A stretch of 64,000 bases of DNA from Sipunculus nudus. Its lineage: Eukaryota > Annelida > Sipuncula > Golfingiida > Sipunculidae. Position numbers and translations under genes: made by a program. The notes beneath the pieces are model-generated. The model saw nothing but the letters and a program-made list of their open reading frames with translations. It was not told the origin of the DNA and did no database searches. Position 1 is the stretch's first letter. Each line of letters starts with the position of its first letter. Positions 48,001-59,516 of this stretch are shown here, one piece after another. The DNA is taken from positions 71,100,926-71,164,925 of the forward strand of contig CM049309.1 of the NCBI GenBank assembly GCA_026874595.1. The letters are read 5' to 3'.

Positions 48001-50060
48001 ACGCTTATACCACAATTCAGGGTTGGATGACATCCACACTTTAGTAGCCGGATCACACATTTACCTCTATACCAATATGTACTGTGTAGGTATGTGTATT
48101 TTTATGTTGGTACATGCGGTATCCTGTAAACTATAAGGGTTTTCTTATCAAATTTGCCTTTTTTGTTGGCAAAGTTGTTTTTGTTATCAGACCGTCAGTA
48201 GACTGTTTTAGCGCTGTTTTTAATGTAGTGTTTAAAACGACAATCACTCAGGAGTTAAACCATTAGTGGTTAATATCTTTCGAAGAACAAGAAGTCATAC
48301 CAGTTCAGGTACTTGCAACTCTGGTCATCTTGGTCTCAAACTACACGGAGAACCTCATGTGATGACGTACATATCCACTGGAATGACGTGGCAGAATGTT
48401 CCAGGTCTTTTTTACAGTGCAGCCGAGAGCCGCTAGTTGCAAATGGTGGTCACGTGTACACTATCCAGCTCAGCTCTGCCAAACCGCAAGACTGAGTTAA
48501 TAATGAAACGTTATCTGTCGGAGATTTAGTGATGGATAATTGTAAGAAATACAGAGTCTGTCTTCAGGGCGTATATAGAAATTCTTCTGTGGTAAGCGAC
48601 TATATGGGAAGTAATAGACCATAACTAGAATCAAATACAATGTAACTTAACTGGACTGGGTTTGAAAGAAAAATACTAAAAGGCACTGGAAAAGGCAATA
48701 TTTCCCTGTTTTTCTATAAATTTAGATACTTTGATACACACGTAAAGTGAACCATTACCGATAGATACATCATAAACCATTACAAATGAACTTAAACCCT
48801 AATACACATCGGAATGATATATTTTACACATTTCATGTCACGCATATATCTTCTTTGTCTGTCTGGTAACCAGATTAGAAACCTACAGCCCAGTTATTAC
48901 GTTGAATTAGTAAGTAGTCACATGTGTTCCCTGGACCGAGCACGCACGCACTATATACAACATTAGACGTCACCTTACCTGTATGACAGACTCACGGTGA
49001 TAGACTGGGTGTCTGCATTTCGTGACAGATCTATATAGATACAAAATAAAGTGCTATTAGCCACACCATACGGCATTTACTGGGAAATTCTCCTCTCTAT
49101 GGCGAATATATTAGGCTACATCAAACCAAAAATAACATCTTACTTTCTTTCCTTTTTCTTTTCTTTTTTAATTATGACAGAACCGATTCTCGTCTTACGG
49201 CCATGTTTTGAATATTGAAATGAAGACTTAAGTTGTAATTACGTCATCAGAGTAGCACATTACATATTTGTACAAAGGAAAACGATAGATTAATCATAAT
49301 TTTCAAATGATCTCTCGATACGCACTGGGCATAATAATACGTTGCAATTTTATATCAAAAATGTTACAATGACCAAAAGTCATCAAGGATCTGACCAGTC
49401 ATATAAAGACTTGTAAACGTATCTATTTATCACGTGATCTTGGTCAAACATCGTGTCAACAGTTTTGATTTCTCTGTACTGTTTACTTTGTTACCTCCTA
49501 ATGAATGGCCTCCTAGAACGATCACATGCATGACGTTCTTATCCTTTAAAGTTAATCCGATATCCTTCAAGAGTCACACAACTTTCATGATAATACATTG
49601 ATTCGTCATCTTATTCGACATTGGCACATAACTTATTGATATGCAAATATCAGGACTTTGTCTTATCATTCAAGTTTACGCATTTGTAATGAAATTAAAA
49701 TTTCGGTCGTCTTGATAAGTCGTATTAAACGGTTAATAAAATGAAGAAATTGTAAAATGCGACGACAACCGTTTTGTGAGAAAAGGGAAAGCATTCGGCA
49801 AAGATTGGTTTAACATGAATATATTTACATAGTTGTGTTTACATTGACAGTACATGTACATGCTTTTTAAATTTGACATCTTTTGCAGATGTGAACATGT
49901 TATCTTTTTATATACATATTTTTTTTTATAAAGAAGAGTTGCATGGTCTGTTGAGGGTAAGGTCTGCGGACTGAAGATGGAGCCCTATAGAGGCTGATGT
50001 ATGATAAGAATAAGATGTTATTATTAAGCGTTTTGAGTTTCAATTTTCTTTGCACACGGC
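45081..50060. other. intergenic, one weak exon candidate
   Basis: It holds a 20-bp-arm hairpin (45435-45484), a short (TA)n run near 46107-46125 and a possible coding fragment at 46291-46539. Nothing else is recognisable. Confidence 0.5.
46291..46539 (+). CDS. candidate coding fragment, unrecognised
   Basis: A plus-strand frame is open from 46291 to TGA at 46539. Its composition looks more protein-like than its neighbours, with stretches such as NEDLYEEDIDTNPWTLALPP and EGYWEKNWYIPSREY. The first ATG is at 46369. No strong acceptor precedes it. On the opposite strand the same DNA could be an exon between AACCTTCAG (46463) and a strong donor AGAG|GTGAGTG (46306), reading a Ser-rich product. 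Only one of these, or neither, can be right; I recognise no family. Confidence 0.2.
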   Translation, partial: NLQTLTSDLCSLTWEDNELNIKEGDCMNEDLYEEDIDTNPWTLALPPFDTLQEGRFIAEGYWEKNWYIPSREYTIHKHFMLH

Positions 50061-50625
50061 TGTGATGTAAGACTCAAGTCCGGACTTGGACTCGAGTCTG
50101 GAATCGTGTCCACTTTATAAAGGACTCGGACATGGACTCGAGGGTCCTGGACTCGGACATGGACTCGAGGGTCCTGGACTCGGACTTGTACTCGGACTTG
50201 GAGGTAAGGACTCGAGAAATCAGTCCGAGTCCATCTCGAGTCCAGTAGGAAAGAAAACCTTGTAACAAGTTACTTATAAAGATTGTGCATATGGGTGAAC
50301 TACCTACCGAATGTTACAACATACTTACCAAGTTATAGTTATATACGTCAGGAGCTAAATGTAATTATGTATTCAAGTTTAGGGCACTTATAAAATAACA
50401 CAAAATTTGCCAAATTATCTCAAATGTCCTTTTTAAATTTCTTTTACATCAGAAGATTTATATTAGACTCGGACTCGAACTTGGACTCGAGTTCCAACTT
50501 ACTCGGACTCGAAGAAGGTGGACTAGGACTCGAACTTCATGGACTCGGACTTGGACTCGGACCCGATTGGCCTGGACTTGGGCTTGCACTCGGACTCGGA
50601 TTGTGTGGACTCAACTACAACACTA
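50061..50625 (-). mobile_element. inverted-repeat element with hexamer (GAGTCC)n blocks, copy B
   Basis: Reverse-oriented relative of 28204-28747. On the minus strand it starts TAGTGTTGTAGTTGAGTCC and ends GAGTCTTACATCACA. Hexamer blocks at about 50465-50615 and 50072-50240 flank a unique core. The inner junction CTCGAGTCCTTACCT matches copy A (CTAGAGTCCTTACCT). The ORFs here translate hexamer repeats and are not genes. Confidence 0.75.
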
Positions 50626-51355
50626 GCACATCGGTATGAATACTTGTATTCCATAAGACATAACCGGTAGTTACAACATAATATTTCTGAGTCTAACCAC
50701 TAAAATGTACATCATACCCACTTGCAAATATACTGAACCGGGCCATGCACACTTATTTGTCAGAGGCCCTGGAACGAGGATTTAGACAGACACCGGTTAA
50801 GACAATCGGCACGAAGGTACCAAGTAATAAAAAATCTTGCAGCATGATTCAGATTCAGTGCTGTTTTATATAAAGCGAACTTGCTTGAGGCGCCTTTTAC
50901 ATGCATGCATGGTCTATTTAGGGAAATCATTTTTCGGTAAATCGTGCGTCTCGCAATGTTCGTTGATGCGTTAAATACTCTTTGTCCTCACGTCGTATCT
51001 GTGGCGACAGTTCAGGTGATATATGTCAGTCCGGGATAATTAAGACTGTGTAGCTAATTGGTATACCCTAACCTGTCGCTTGTTATTCAGGTGAACTTGG
51101 GTGTTGTTTTTTATCCTTATACACACCAGGCTATTATGATACCTTTGCAAGGAGGTATATTTTATGTTTTCATAGTCGTTTTTTGGTCGGTTTTTGGTTT
51201 GCCAATAAGCAACTTTACTCAAAAAGTTAGCAGGGATTTTTATTAATTATTGTGGAGAGTTAGATAACAGCAACAGCTTGATCAATTAAGACTCGATTTA
51301 CAAAAACAGTAGAACAGCAGAAAATGGCTCCTATCACCTACAGTGGTGATTGAAG

Positions 51356-51446
51356 ATTGCATGGAACAGTCCATCACATTGCATGGAACAGTCCATTTCA
51401 TTGCATAGAACAGTCCATTACATTGCTTGGAACAGTCCATTACATT
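51356..51446 (+). repeat. 22-bp tandem repeat, four units
   Basis: ATTGCATGGAACAGTCCAT followed by TAC/CAC/TTC, four units with a few substitutions. Confidence 0.9.
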
Positions 51447-51644
51447 TTGGGAGTATTCTAAATCTTATTAGAATTCTACACCATTGAAAGATAGGGCTAT
51501 TCGTTTATCCTGGATAATATCATTTACTTATATTAGGGTCTGATTTTGTTCTGACCTGTGATACAACCATTGAGTTTCTTAACCTTTGCAGACATTTCTT
51601 TCGGTATTGATTATTTATTTTCTGCACTTATACGTAAAACACAC

Positions 51645-51725
51645 CAAGGTTTGATCAGGATCCTGGTAATATTACAAATCTTCTGTTCCAGAATGTTGGC
51701 GGAGGTATATATGTGATCTCTGAGG
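51645..51725 (+). repeat. dispersed repeat fragment with GGCGGAGGTATA motif
   Basis: TTTGATCAGGATCCTGGTAA leads to GAATGTTGGCGGAGGTATA and CTCTGAGGGCTTTCTAGTTA. It is homologous to the minus-strand fragment at 21405-21480. Confidence 0.55.
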
Positions 51726-52456
51726 GCTTTCTAGTTACAGAATAACCAGCATACCGACATCTAAGACAAATGCTTCTCTAAACCGTTTATCTTAGGTAAC
51801 ACAGGTACAAAATTAAAATGTGCTATGTGATAACTGCACACAGACCTTCGAAATGTTATAAATTGTGGTTCAAATAATTTAGAATCAGTATGTTGAGATA
51901 ATGTTACAATGAGAAAACCCTTATCGCAGAGGGGTGCTGCCATCTGCCGAGAGACACGTAGACTAAACCTCTGGCCTGCATGCGACATGCATGCTATTAT
52001 CAGAAAATGCCGCATGTTGACCAACTGGATCAATTGATTTTAACGAAATAATTTAGGTTCAGAAATTTTAAAACAGAAATTTTATTGAGTGCATCAGTAC
52101 AGGGAGTTGTATTATTAAAACAATTGTAATTTTAATTTTGGAATCACAAGAAAAGTATATTCTTAATTATAGGCCTATAGTATTCAAATTAACATCAGTT
52201 AAGATACCTTGATTCAAACTGTGAGATAAATATATAAATTATCACAAGACATGGCCTATAAAATTTATAGACTTGAATTTTACCTGTTCTATTTAAAAAA
52301 TCATAATCCTGCTATAAAAAATAAAATGTACAAATGATTTCCAATCGGAAGCTCGGTGCAAATGAAATTAAGGTCACAGTGATGTCCATGATTAATTTGT
52401 TTAAGAGAGACACTAACATATGTACGTGTATCTGTTTTATGGAAGAGATTATTCGA

Positions 52457-52469
52457 CCCCCCCCCCCCC
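52457..52469. repeat. C13 homopolymer
   Basis: A run of 13 C. Confidence 0.95.
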
Positions 52470-53924
52470 ATAGGTGTTTGTAAGCATTAAAATTACAGCA
52501 CCTCTATATAGGACGGTCTGGATGAATATATGTACCGGTAATAAAAATGTATCTGTATTATGGAAGTGCTTATTTTCACTCCCTTAGATTTACGTAGTAT
52601 TTGTAAGCATTGGAAATACAGCATGTATATATGTAATAAATATGAACGCTATTGGTCTTTCTTTGAGATCCAAAACTGATAGCATTAGTCTTGTATCGAT
52701 ATGCATCCTATATGTTGTTTCTATTTTTATTTTTTCTTTTAATCAGTTCTAGTAGGCCTTATTTGACCCCTATTTTGACACCACAGTCATATCATCCAAA
52801 ATGTTCCACACCAGGGAAGCGGGTGCCAGTCCAGTTATCTGTCAGGTTTGCAACTTTTATACCGCACCCTTCCTCCAGAGGTCGTTTCTACTCGAAACGA
52901 ACTTCTTCATTTTGGGCACTGCATAAGGAGATGGCCGGAACTACTTGTCTCAAATATAAAACTTCAAAATCAAAATTTGTTACATGTCAAGGAAACACTT
53001 TCTGTTAACATTTCACATCGTATATCCTTATAAAATATTACAAATTCCGAAAATTCCTTACCACAATAACACCCATGTTTATGTAATATGGCTTGAATTA
53101 ATTCTTATCCAACACACTTGAACGGACTACATTGTCCTCTTCACTACATTTATACCTACGCCGCTGGTGTATTTAGAAGCCCGATCGCTTTGTGTGTGTC
53201 AGATTTTGACTCAAACAATCCCTAAACAGCAGAGTCGTACACTTGTGAGTCCGAGTCTGCGCAGTGTGAGTATACCGAGCCAGGAGCTGACAGCACTAGA
53301 CTTAGCATATTGAGACACAGACTCAGTATCAGACGTGCTGATGTCAAATGTCCACTTATAAGGACTCAGCAAAAAAACAAGTGTTCTCTGATCTTTCTCA
53401 TCCTTTTTATGTTACTTTAAGCTTGTTCTTATGTTCAAAGTAATGCCTTTCAAAAAGATTTGCACTTGTCAATTAAACGTAATTATCTGCAGAAAAAAAT
53501 GTATATTTTATTTGTTTTTTAAAACTTGTTCGCAGACGAGAATGTCATATAATTGCCAGGAGTTAGTCTGGCAAATTATTAAGTTTTATCCTTATGCTTA
53601 ATACATTATTAATTTTTAAACTTTGAAATGCTTTTAAATGAAAAAACAAAATGTTTAAGCATCAAATTTTGTACATGTCCCTTATGATTTCAGGGGGTAT
53701 TAATAAGGATTTTGTAAAAAAAAAAAACAGGTTTAAATGAGGATTTTTAAAACAAAAAAATATGATTTAGACTACCTATATAATTGCAATAGACAAAACA
53801 CAATTTTTAGGTCACTTTTACTTTCAAAATGCTTGGACTGTACGTGCCTAAAGTTATCAAAAAGGGGAGTTTGAATGAAATAAGGCCTATTTTATTCATG
53901 ATGCAACAGTACTTTACTTTTTAC

Positions 53925-53938
53925 CCAGCAGGGGGCGC
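53925..53938 (+). promoter_or_regulatory. CTCF-like motif upstream of PEX11C
   Basis: CCAGCAGGGGGCGC matches the conserved bilaterian CTCF core (CCASYAGRKGGCRS) at all positions. It lies about 175 bp before the PEX11C start codon, so it may be in the promoter or 5' UTR. Motif match only; binding is inferred. Confidence 0.5.
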
Positions 53939-54112
53939 AAGCTGTCGGAGCGATAACAAGTAGCACTTGTGGCAGTGCAAAGGTAGACATGTGAAGGTGA
54001 TGTTTTGGTTTGGTGGAGTCAGAGTCCTTGGCACGGCAAACTGGGACACAATACGCTTGAAATATTAGTACTCAGAACTAAGGGTACGACACCACCATCT
54101 TAAAAACCGACC

Positions 54113-54334
54113 ATGGACGCCACCGTCAAGTTGCTTATGAACTATTATGGACGCGACAAGATCATGCGGACAGTGACGTACGCGTCCATGCTTGTGGCTG
54201 GGACAGCCAAGGGTCAACTGGCTCAGAGGGCGGGGACCCTGGCTACCCAGATAAGTGCAGCCAGGACTGTCCTCAGAATGTTTGATGACCCCCTCATGTA
54301 TAAGTACATCACTACTTATGGTTGGGGAAAGCAG
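54113..54334 (+). CDS. PEX11G: PEX11C exon 1
   Basis: 74 codons, MDATVKLLMNYYGRDK to YGWGKQ, ending at donor CAG|GTAACA in phase 0. It contains the amphipathic N-terminal region that in PEX11 proteins contacts and curves the peroxisomal membrane. Confidence 0.93.
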
Positions 54335-57120
54335 GTAACACTTAACTTCTTATGAATGTTGATAAATTAAGTTACTTTGAATTAATAAATTCTTCAACTT
54401 TTTTAAAACAATAATTAATGTTGGCAGTATATTCTTATTTTTGCTTGTATAAAAGTCTGTTATCGCACTGTAACATATCAATGCACTGATATATGGATTG
54501 TTTTATCTTGTGAATTATATTATCTGATATATCTACATTTATCATGTACTCCAGGAAGGTCCCCCCCCCCCCCCCCCCCCTTTATCATTTTAAAATTTAG
54601 ATTTCCATAGGGCTTTACATTTGGGATTGCATTATAATAAATATTGGTAGCATAGTCTTTACACTAAGGTTTTTTAGCTCAGCTGACTGTAATTAAGTCA
54701 TCTGAGCTTTAGCAGTCACTCTTTGTTCGTCGTCCGTCCGGTCGTGTGTCTATTAACAGGGCACAAATCGTAACTGCTGGACCTAGAATCTTCTTACTTG
54801 ACATCCAGAGAGGTCCATGAAAAATCTCCTTGGAAACCTGAAATTAGGTCTCTGTTACCCATATTCACCCAGCTATGAGGCTCCGAACTACCCCCCAGAA
54901 TAATTTAGAAAATTTCATACAAAAGCTCAAGTATTTGAACAACTAATGCCTTGATCACCATGATTCTTTGCATAGATATTGATCATGGAGTGTTTCACCA
55001 TTTTCTGCAGACGGGTAGCGCCACCTGTATTTTTTTATGTAATGATTTTTTTTTAAACTATATTTTTGAGACCTTTAAAGATGCCGTCATCTGTTAACAG
55101 GGCACAAATCATATTGATTTGACTTAGAATCTTTCAACTTGACATCCTTGAAGGTCCATGAAAAGTCTCCAAGGAAACCTGAATTAGGTCTCTCTTACAC
55201 ATACCATTTGAGCTATTGTGCTCAAAAGTGCCCTCAAAACAATTAAAAGTTTTAAACAAAACCAGTGCACAAATCATAACCACTGGACCTAGAATCTTCT
55301 GATTTTACATCCAGGGAGGTCCATAATAAGTCTCCTTGCAAACTTGAAATTATAGGTGTCTGTAACTCATATTTCCCAATTTATGCGGCATGTTTGAGGA
55401 CCCCAGAAATAATGCAAAAAACACACACATTGCGAGATTCCCCAGGAATTGGTGAATGGATTGTTTAATGTGCATATGCATCTTAATGAACTTAAGCTAA
55501 CTTGCATGAATGATGGTGCCACCTCCATTATCTTAATTAGTTCCCTATGCATGCAAGGACATATTGTCAACATGTCAGTGGGCTGAGCGTCATGAACCAT
55601 GGGTCACTTGTTTTTATTGCAGTCTAACATATTACTTGCATCTTTTCCAGGAGAAAGACCCAGTTTACCGAGTACTCCAGATCATCAACAACCTGGCAGA
55701 CACGTTGTTCTTCCCATTAGAGCACCTGGCCTGGCTGGGACAGCACAAGCTGATACCTGTCGCTTATGAGGGCTGGATGGTCAGCTGCATTGCCATGTGG
55801 GCTTTTTCCCTATTCACAGGAATAATTAGGTATGTAAAGAATACTCAGGTATGTAAAGAACACTTGAGTACCTAAAGAATACTCAAGTGTGTAAAATATA
55901 TTCAGGTGTGCAAAGAATACTCAGGTGTGTATAGAATACTCAGATGTGTAAAGAATACTCAGATGTGTAAAGAATACTTGAGTACCTAAAGAATACTCAA
56001 GTGTGTAAAATATATTCAGGTGTGCAAAGAATACTCAGGTGTGCAAAAAAATACTCAGGTGTGTAAAGAATACTCAGGTGTGTAAAGAATACTCCAGTGC
56101 ATTAGGAAGACTTTCGTATGTAAATAAAAATAAGACACAAAGAATACTGAGGTATGTTAAAGAATACTCCGGTAAAGAATACTCAAGTTCATAAAGGATA
56201 CTCATTTACATAAAGAATACTGGGTTGGGGGGGATGTAAAAAAACTTAAGTGTGTAAAGAATACTCAGGGTTGTAAATAATACTCTGGTGTATATAATAC
56301 TGTTTTTCTATAAACGTACTAAGGTGTATTTAAAGAGCACTAAGGTGTCTAAAGAATACTTTGGTGTTCAAAGCATTCTCAGGTGTGTAAAGAATGCTAA
56401 GGTATATAAAACATACTAAGGTTTATTGAGAGTAAAAGGTCTTTATCATGAATACATTTCAGCTACAAGATAGTTCATAATTGTGTATGAATTATTTCAG
56501 GTGCCTTAGAAGATTATGTATAACCAGATACAAAATTAAATCTTTAGTGAGAAAGAAGAAATTAGAATCTCCAGAGAGAAGGTAAGCAAATTGAAACATC
56601 TGGTTTATTGTCAATTAATTTAAGAAAAAAATCATTTGTATACCCTGCTTGCTATACTGCCTCCTTCATTGTCAGAGCTTCATGTAATCAAATGTAGACA
56701 ATTTCAAATTCAACCTAGTCTTCCTTTACTGTGTCCCACTCCTCATCAAAGTTTTGTGGAAATTGTTTTTTTTTTTGTAATTATGCTTAAAGACAGACAA
56801 ACAGACCATGATGAAAACAAAACCTCCTTGGCTGAGGTAAATCAGTGTTTACTGTTTCACTTTCATGACTCCATTGTTTCCTTTCCAGTGATCCTAGTAT
56901 CGGAGATGAAATCAAGGCGCTGCGGAGTCAGCAGGCATCAGACCTGCTCACAATAATAAAGAATGGAGCAGATCTACTAAACGCTGTCAACTGGCTACCT
57001 AGGGGATTTCTGTGGGCGACTAAATTTTCAATGGCATACTCTGGAGTATTCGGCCTTGTGTCATCTCTCGTGGGATTTTACCAATTGTTGGCTTCGGCTG
57101 CCAAAGCAAAGTCTTCATGA
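54113..57120 (+). CDS. PEX11G: peroxisomal membrane protein PEX11 gamma (PEX11C/PEX11G-like), complete, four exons
   Basis: Exons 54113-54334, 55651-55829, 56501-56581 and 56889-57120 join in phase (0, 2, 2) through GT-AG introns to a 237-residue protein, close to the roughly 240 residues usual for PEX11 gamma. Recognisable family features: YGRDKIMR at the N-terminus, TVLRMFDDPLMYKYITTYG near residues 50-70, NLADTLFFPLEHLAW at 88-102, a hydrophobic segment at about 116-133, a basic linker, NAVNWLPRGFLWA at 192-204, and a second hydrophobic segment at about 211-229. PEX11 proteins sit in the peroxisomal membrane and promote its elongation before fission; the gamma type is the least studied. 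ATG 54113 is the first in-frame start and fits the family N-terminus. No breaks seen. Confidence 0.95.
54561..54580. repeat. C20 homopolymer
   Basis: A run of 20 C in PEX11C intron 1. Confidence 0.95.
54673..55412 (+). repeat. dispersed repeat, TAGCTCAGCTGAC family, three tandem partial copies
   Basis: Copy 1 (54673-55030) has the palindromic end, GTCCGTCCG stretch and body (CAGGGCACAAATCGTAACTG, GGACCTAGAATCTTC, GAGGTCCATGAAAA). Copies 2 (about 55086-55245) and 3 (about 55262-55412) repeat only the body. The copy at 18131-18470 shows the same block order. Confidence 0.7.
55651..55829 (+). CDS. PEX11G: PEX11C exon 2
   Basis: Acceptor CATCTTTTCCAG; starts EKDPVYRVLQIINNLADT and ends GIIR at donor AG|GTATGT in phase 2. 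It holds the first hydrophobic segment. The donor sequence is itself the first unit of the minisatellite that fills the next intron. Confidence 0.93.
55829..56430 (+). repeat. 19-bp minisatellite filling PEX11C intron 2
   Basis: About 30 variably degenerate units of AGGTGTGTAAAGAATACTC begin exactly at the exon 2 donor and run to within about 70 bp of the next acceptor. Many units keep the AG|GTRTGTAAAG core, which is itself a strong 5' splice site. Confidence 0.9.
56501..56581 (+). CDS. PEX11G: PEX11C exon 3
   Basis: An 81-bp exon, acceptor AATTATTTCAG and donor AG|GTAAGC, encoding the basic linker CLRRLCITRYKIKSLVRKKK. Too short to show as an ORF, but its phases fit both neighbours. Confidence 0.88.
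56889..57120 (+). CDS. PEX11G: PEX11C exon 4
   Basis: Acceptor TTTCCTTTCCAG; 77 codons including TGA. It carries the diagnostic NAVNWLPRGFLWATKF and the C-terminal hydrophobic segment, ending AAKAKSS. Confidence 0.93.
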
Positions 57121-57382
57121 AAAGTAGTCACAGATGCTAAACTGACTGAATATGTTTGCTGCTGCTGTGAATGCTAGACAGGATCTGTAACAGATGCAAG
57201 CTCTAATTGGACTGCTGTGACTGTTGTTTATTACTACTGTCCAGGTATAGCCTGAAATACATAGCCATTTTTTATTACATATCATCCAAGTTGCTCACAC
57301 TCTTACAGACATCTTCATGTGCAATGGGCAAACCCAAGAGTTTGCCAAATTTTATCCATACCTTTATTTTATGAAGCACAGT

Positions 57383-57803
57383 AATAAACTGTATACTGTG
57401 GTTGGAGTTTTGTTTGTGAGTGTTTCCAACTTGCGATATTTCCGAAGGGGAAAATCCAGGAAATAATTGTGAAAATAAAAACTGTGAATAAGACCCCACA
57501 TCTTCACAGGTGAACAGTTACATATACTACAGCCTCAATTGCACCTCATGTAAATTATGCCAATATAAGCACACATTGTATGTAACCTATAATTCAAAGA
57601 ATGTAACTAGTTTAAATCATATCAAATCTTTTGTATATCTGCTACTGTTGCATGAAGAATAGCCACCTATTCCATGTTCCCTTGGCTCTTCGTGCAGTTG
57701 GAAAGATTTTGTAACTAATTTAATTAGACATTGTATATTAGACAACTGATATAATTATGAATATGTACATTATGTCAGTTATTGTGTGGTAAATTGTAAT
57801 AAA
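57383..57803 (+). terminator. candidate polyadenylation signals for PEX11C
   Basis: AATAAA occurs at 57383-57388 and again at 57798-57803, 0.26 and 0.68 kb after the stop codon. Either could direct 3' end formation; the sequence alone does not decide. Confidence 0.4.
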
Positions 57804-59443
57804 TGAAATCCTTGTGAAACGCTAAAGAAGTGAAAATCACAAATATTTAATCTCGCAGATATGAAGCTAGCCACAGTGTTTAACAGATTTATCCAGTGTG
57901 TACTGTTATTAATGACAAGATATCTAAAAAGCACATGTATATATAGAGGTACTGGTAAACACGATACATTTAACCATTGTAACTACTCATGTACATTCAT
58001 ATCTCTTGCCAGTAAGAAATTGTCTAGACATAGTTCTTACTTACAAGTTTTTTTTTATGAGTGAACATCTTGACTAAGATGCCATGTCTGATATCTTGTA
58101 TATCATTCATCATGCATGCATCAGACTTGCCATTCAGAAGGCTACCTTGTGCATATCAGAGGACTTTAATTATGTATGCTTGTACCTTAAAAACTGAAGT
58201 GGCAGAAATTCAAGATACAGGTTGAATTTACCTGGCTCATAGAGCCCTTAATTGGTCTCTGAATCACATAGTGATAATGTGTATCTTGTTAAGATTAATG
58301 GGGTGATTCCTGGTGCTCTGTGAATATGATTTCACACAAAATAACTGTGATTTTAAAAATTTCATTAACTGTGATGATGTAAACATTCAGCCTAGAGAGG
58401 CAGCTTATTAACAAGTAAACCAGTGAGTAATCATTTTATGTGTGAAATGTTTTGTATGGCTTTAAATGATTTTATTGCTATGTTGATCTTGGTTTAATGA
58501 TATGTGTGTGTTCTGCTTTCTAATACAGCGTTCAGTATTTTTGGCCACCATTCTTTATTTATAAATCCCTTGATGATCTAAATCCAATTATGCTCCAATA
58601 CCAGCTAAATTGACAGAGAGCTCAAACGTGGAGAAATTCAGTTTTGCATAATATTCTAACATTTGCTCAGATAATTGGTTAAAATGTTGAATTTCATTGG
58701 GCAATAATGTGACTGTATCTTTTATACCAGGATCAAGTAAATTCTTGGATGTCAGTTTGTTAACAATCTAACGTGATCATTCTTTATACAATGATGTATA
58801 TATGTCAGTGACTCGTTAAAGATATATATCATCATTTTAGGGCTTGACTTGTGAAGAACATGTATTAATGTACTCAAGGCTTGAGACTACTCATATCACT
58901 TATAAATTAGATCAGCCCTTGACATGTATATACCTTTATAGTTACAAATTGTAGGACAGCAGTGGATTCAGAAAAGAAACATCAAAATGGGGAGCAAACT
59001 CTCTCAGGTTTTAAATCTCAACTCTCTTAGTCATCTTGTCACATATATTTCACTATGGCACATACAGGATGTATATCCTTTAACCCTTTACTGTTTACAA
59101 GCCACTAAAGAGCACTCTAAATGGGCAACTAAAATGCCATGATATGTATAGATTCTTTCAGGACAAAAATATTGCATATTATTTCTAAGTTTCAATGATT
59201 TTCAATAATCTTCAGCAAACCCTCTTATTTGGAACTGTTGAAAATTTGATAAAGATACAAAAATGCTTGAAAAGATATGGCTGTTAGTGTAAAAATAAAT
59301 AGTGTCAGAATTTGTCAGAAATCTAAAATAAATGTAAACAGTAAAGGGTTAATGTATACAGTATTAAAATGCAAAGTTGTGTGCACAAAAAAATGTTAGT
59401 ATTGCTTGCAGGGTTTGGTTCAAATGTGACTTTATGAATTTAA

Positions 59444-59516
59444 ATGCAAATGTTTAAATAAAGCAAATGCAAATGTTATTAAGTAGTTTCAAATGCAAAT
59501 ATGATCAAATGCAAAT
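59444..59516 (+). promoter_or_regulatory. cluster of four perfect ATGCAAAT octamers
   Basis: ATGCAAAT occurs at 59444, 59467, 59493 and 59509, all in the same orientation. This is the octamer bound by POU-family homeodomain factors. The surrounding AAATGCAAATG repetition suggests a small tandem expansion, so function is uncertain. Confidence 0.35.

Larger units (their letters stand above)
50626..53890. other. intergenic, no gene recognised
   Basis: It holds a 22-bp tandem repeat (51356-51446), a dispersed-repeat fragment (51645-51725) and a C13 run (52457-52469). The ORF at 52691-53008 has a hydrophobic start but no recognisable domain. Confidence 0.5.
54335..55650 (+). other. PEX11C intron 1, largely repeat
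   Basis: 1.3-kb intron. It holds a C20 run (54561-54580) and three tandem, progressively shorter copies of the TAGCTCAGCTGAC-family body (54673-55412). The rest is AT-rich with no feature seen. Confidence 0.85.

Noticed and set aside
25747-52033. Identical ORF starts (MIQLVN) at 25747 and, inverted, 52033
   Set aside because: Only about 17 bp are shared (TGATCCAGTTGGTCAAC) and the similarity stops at once on both sides; not enough to call a repeat family.
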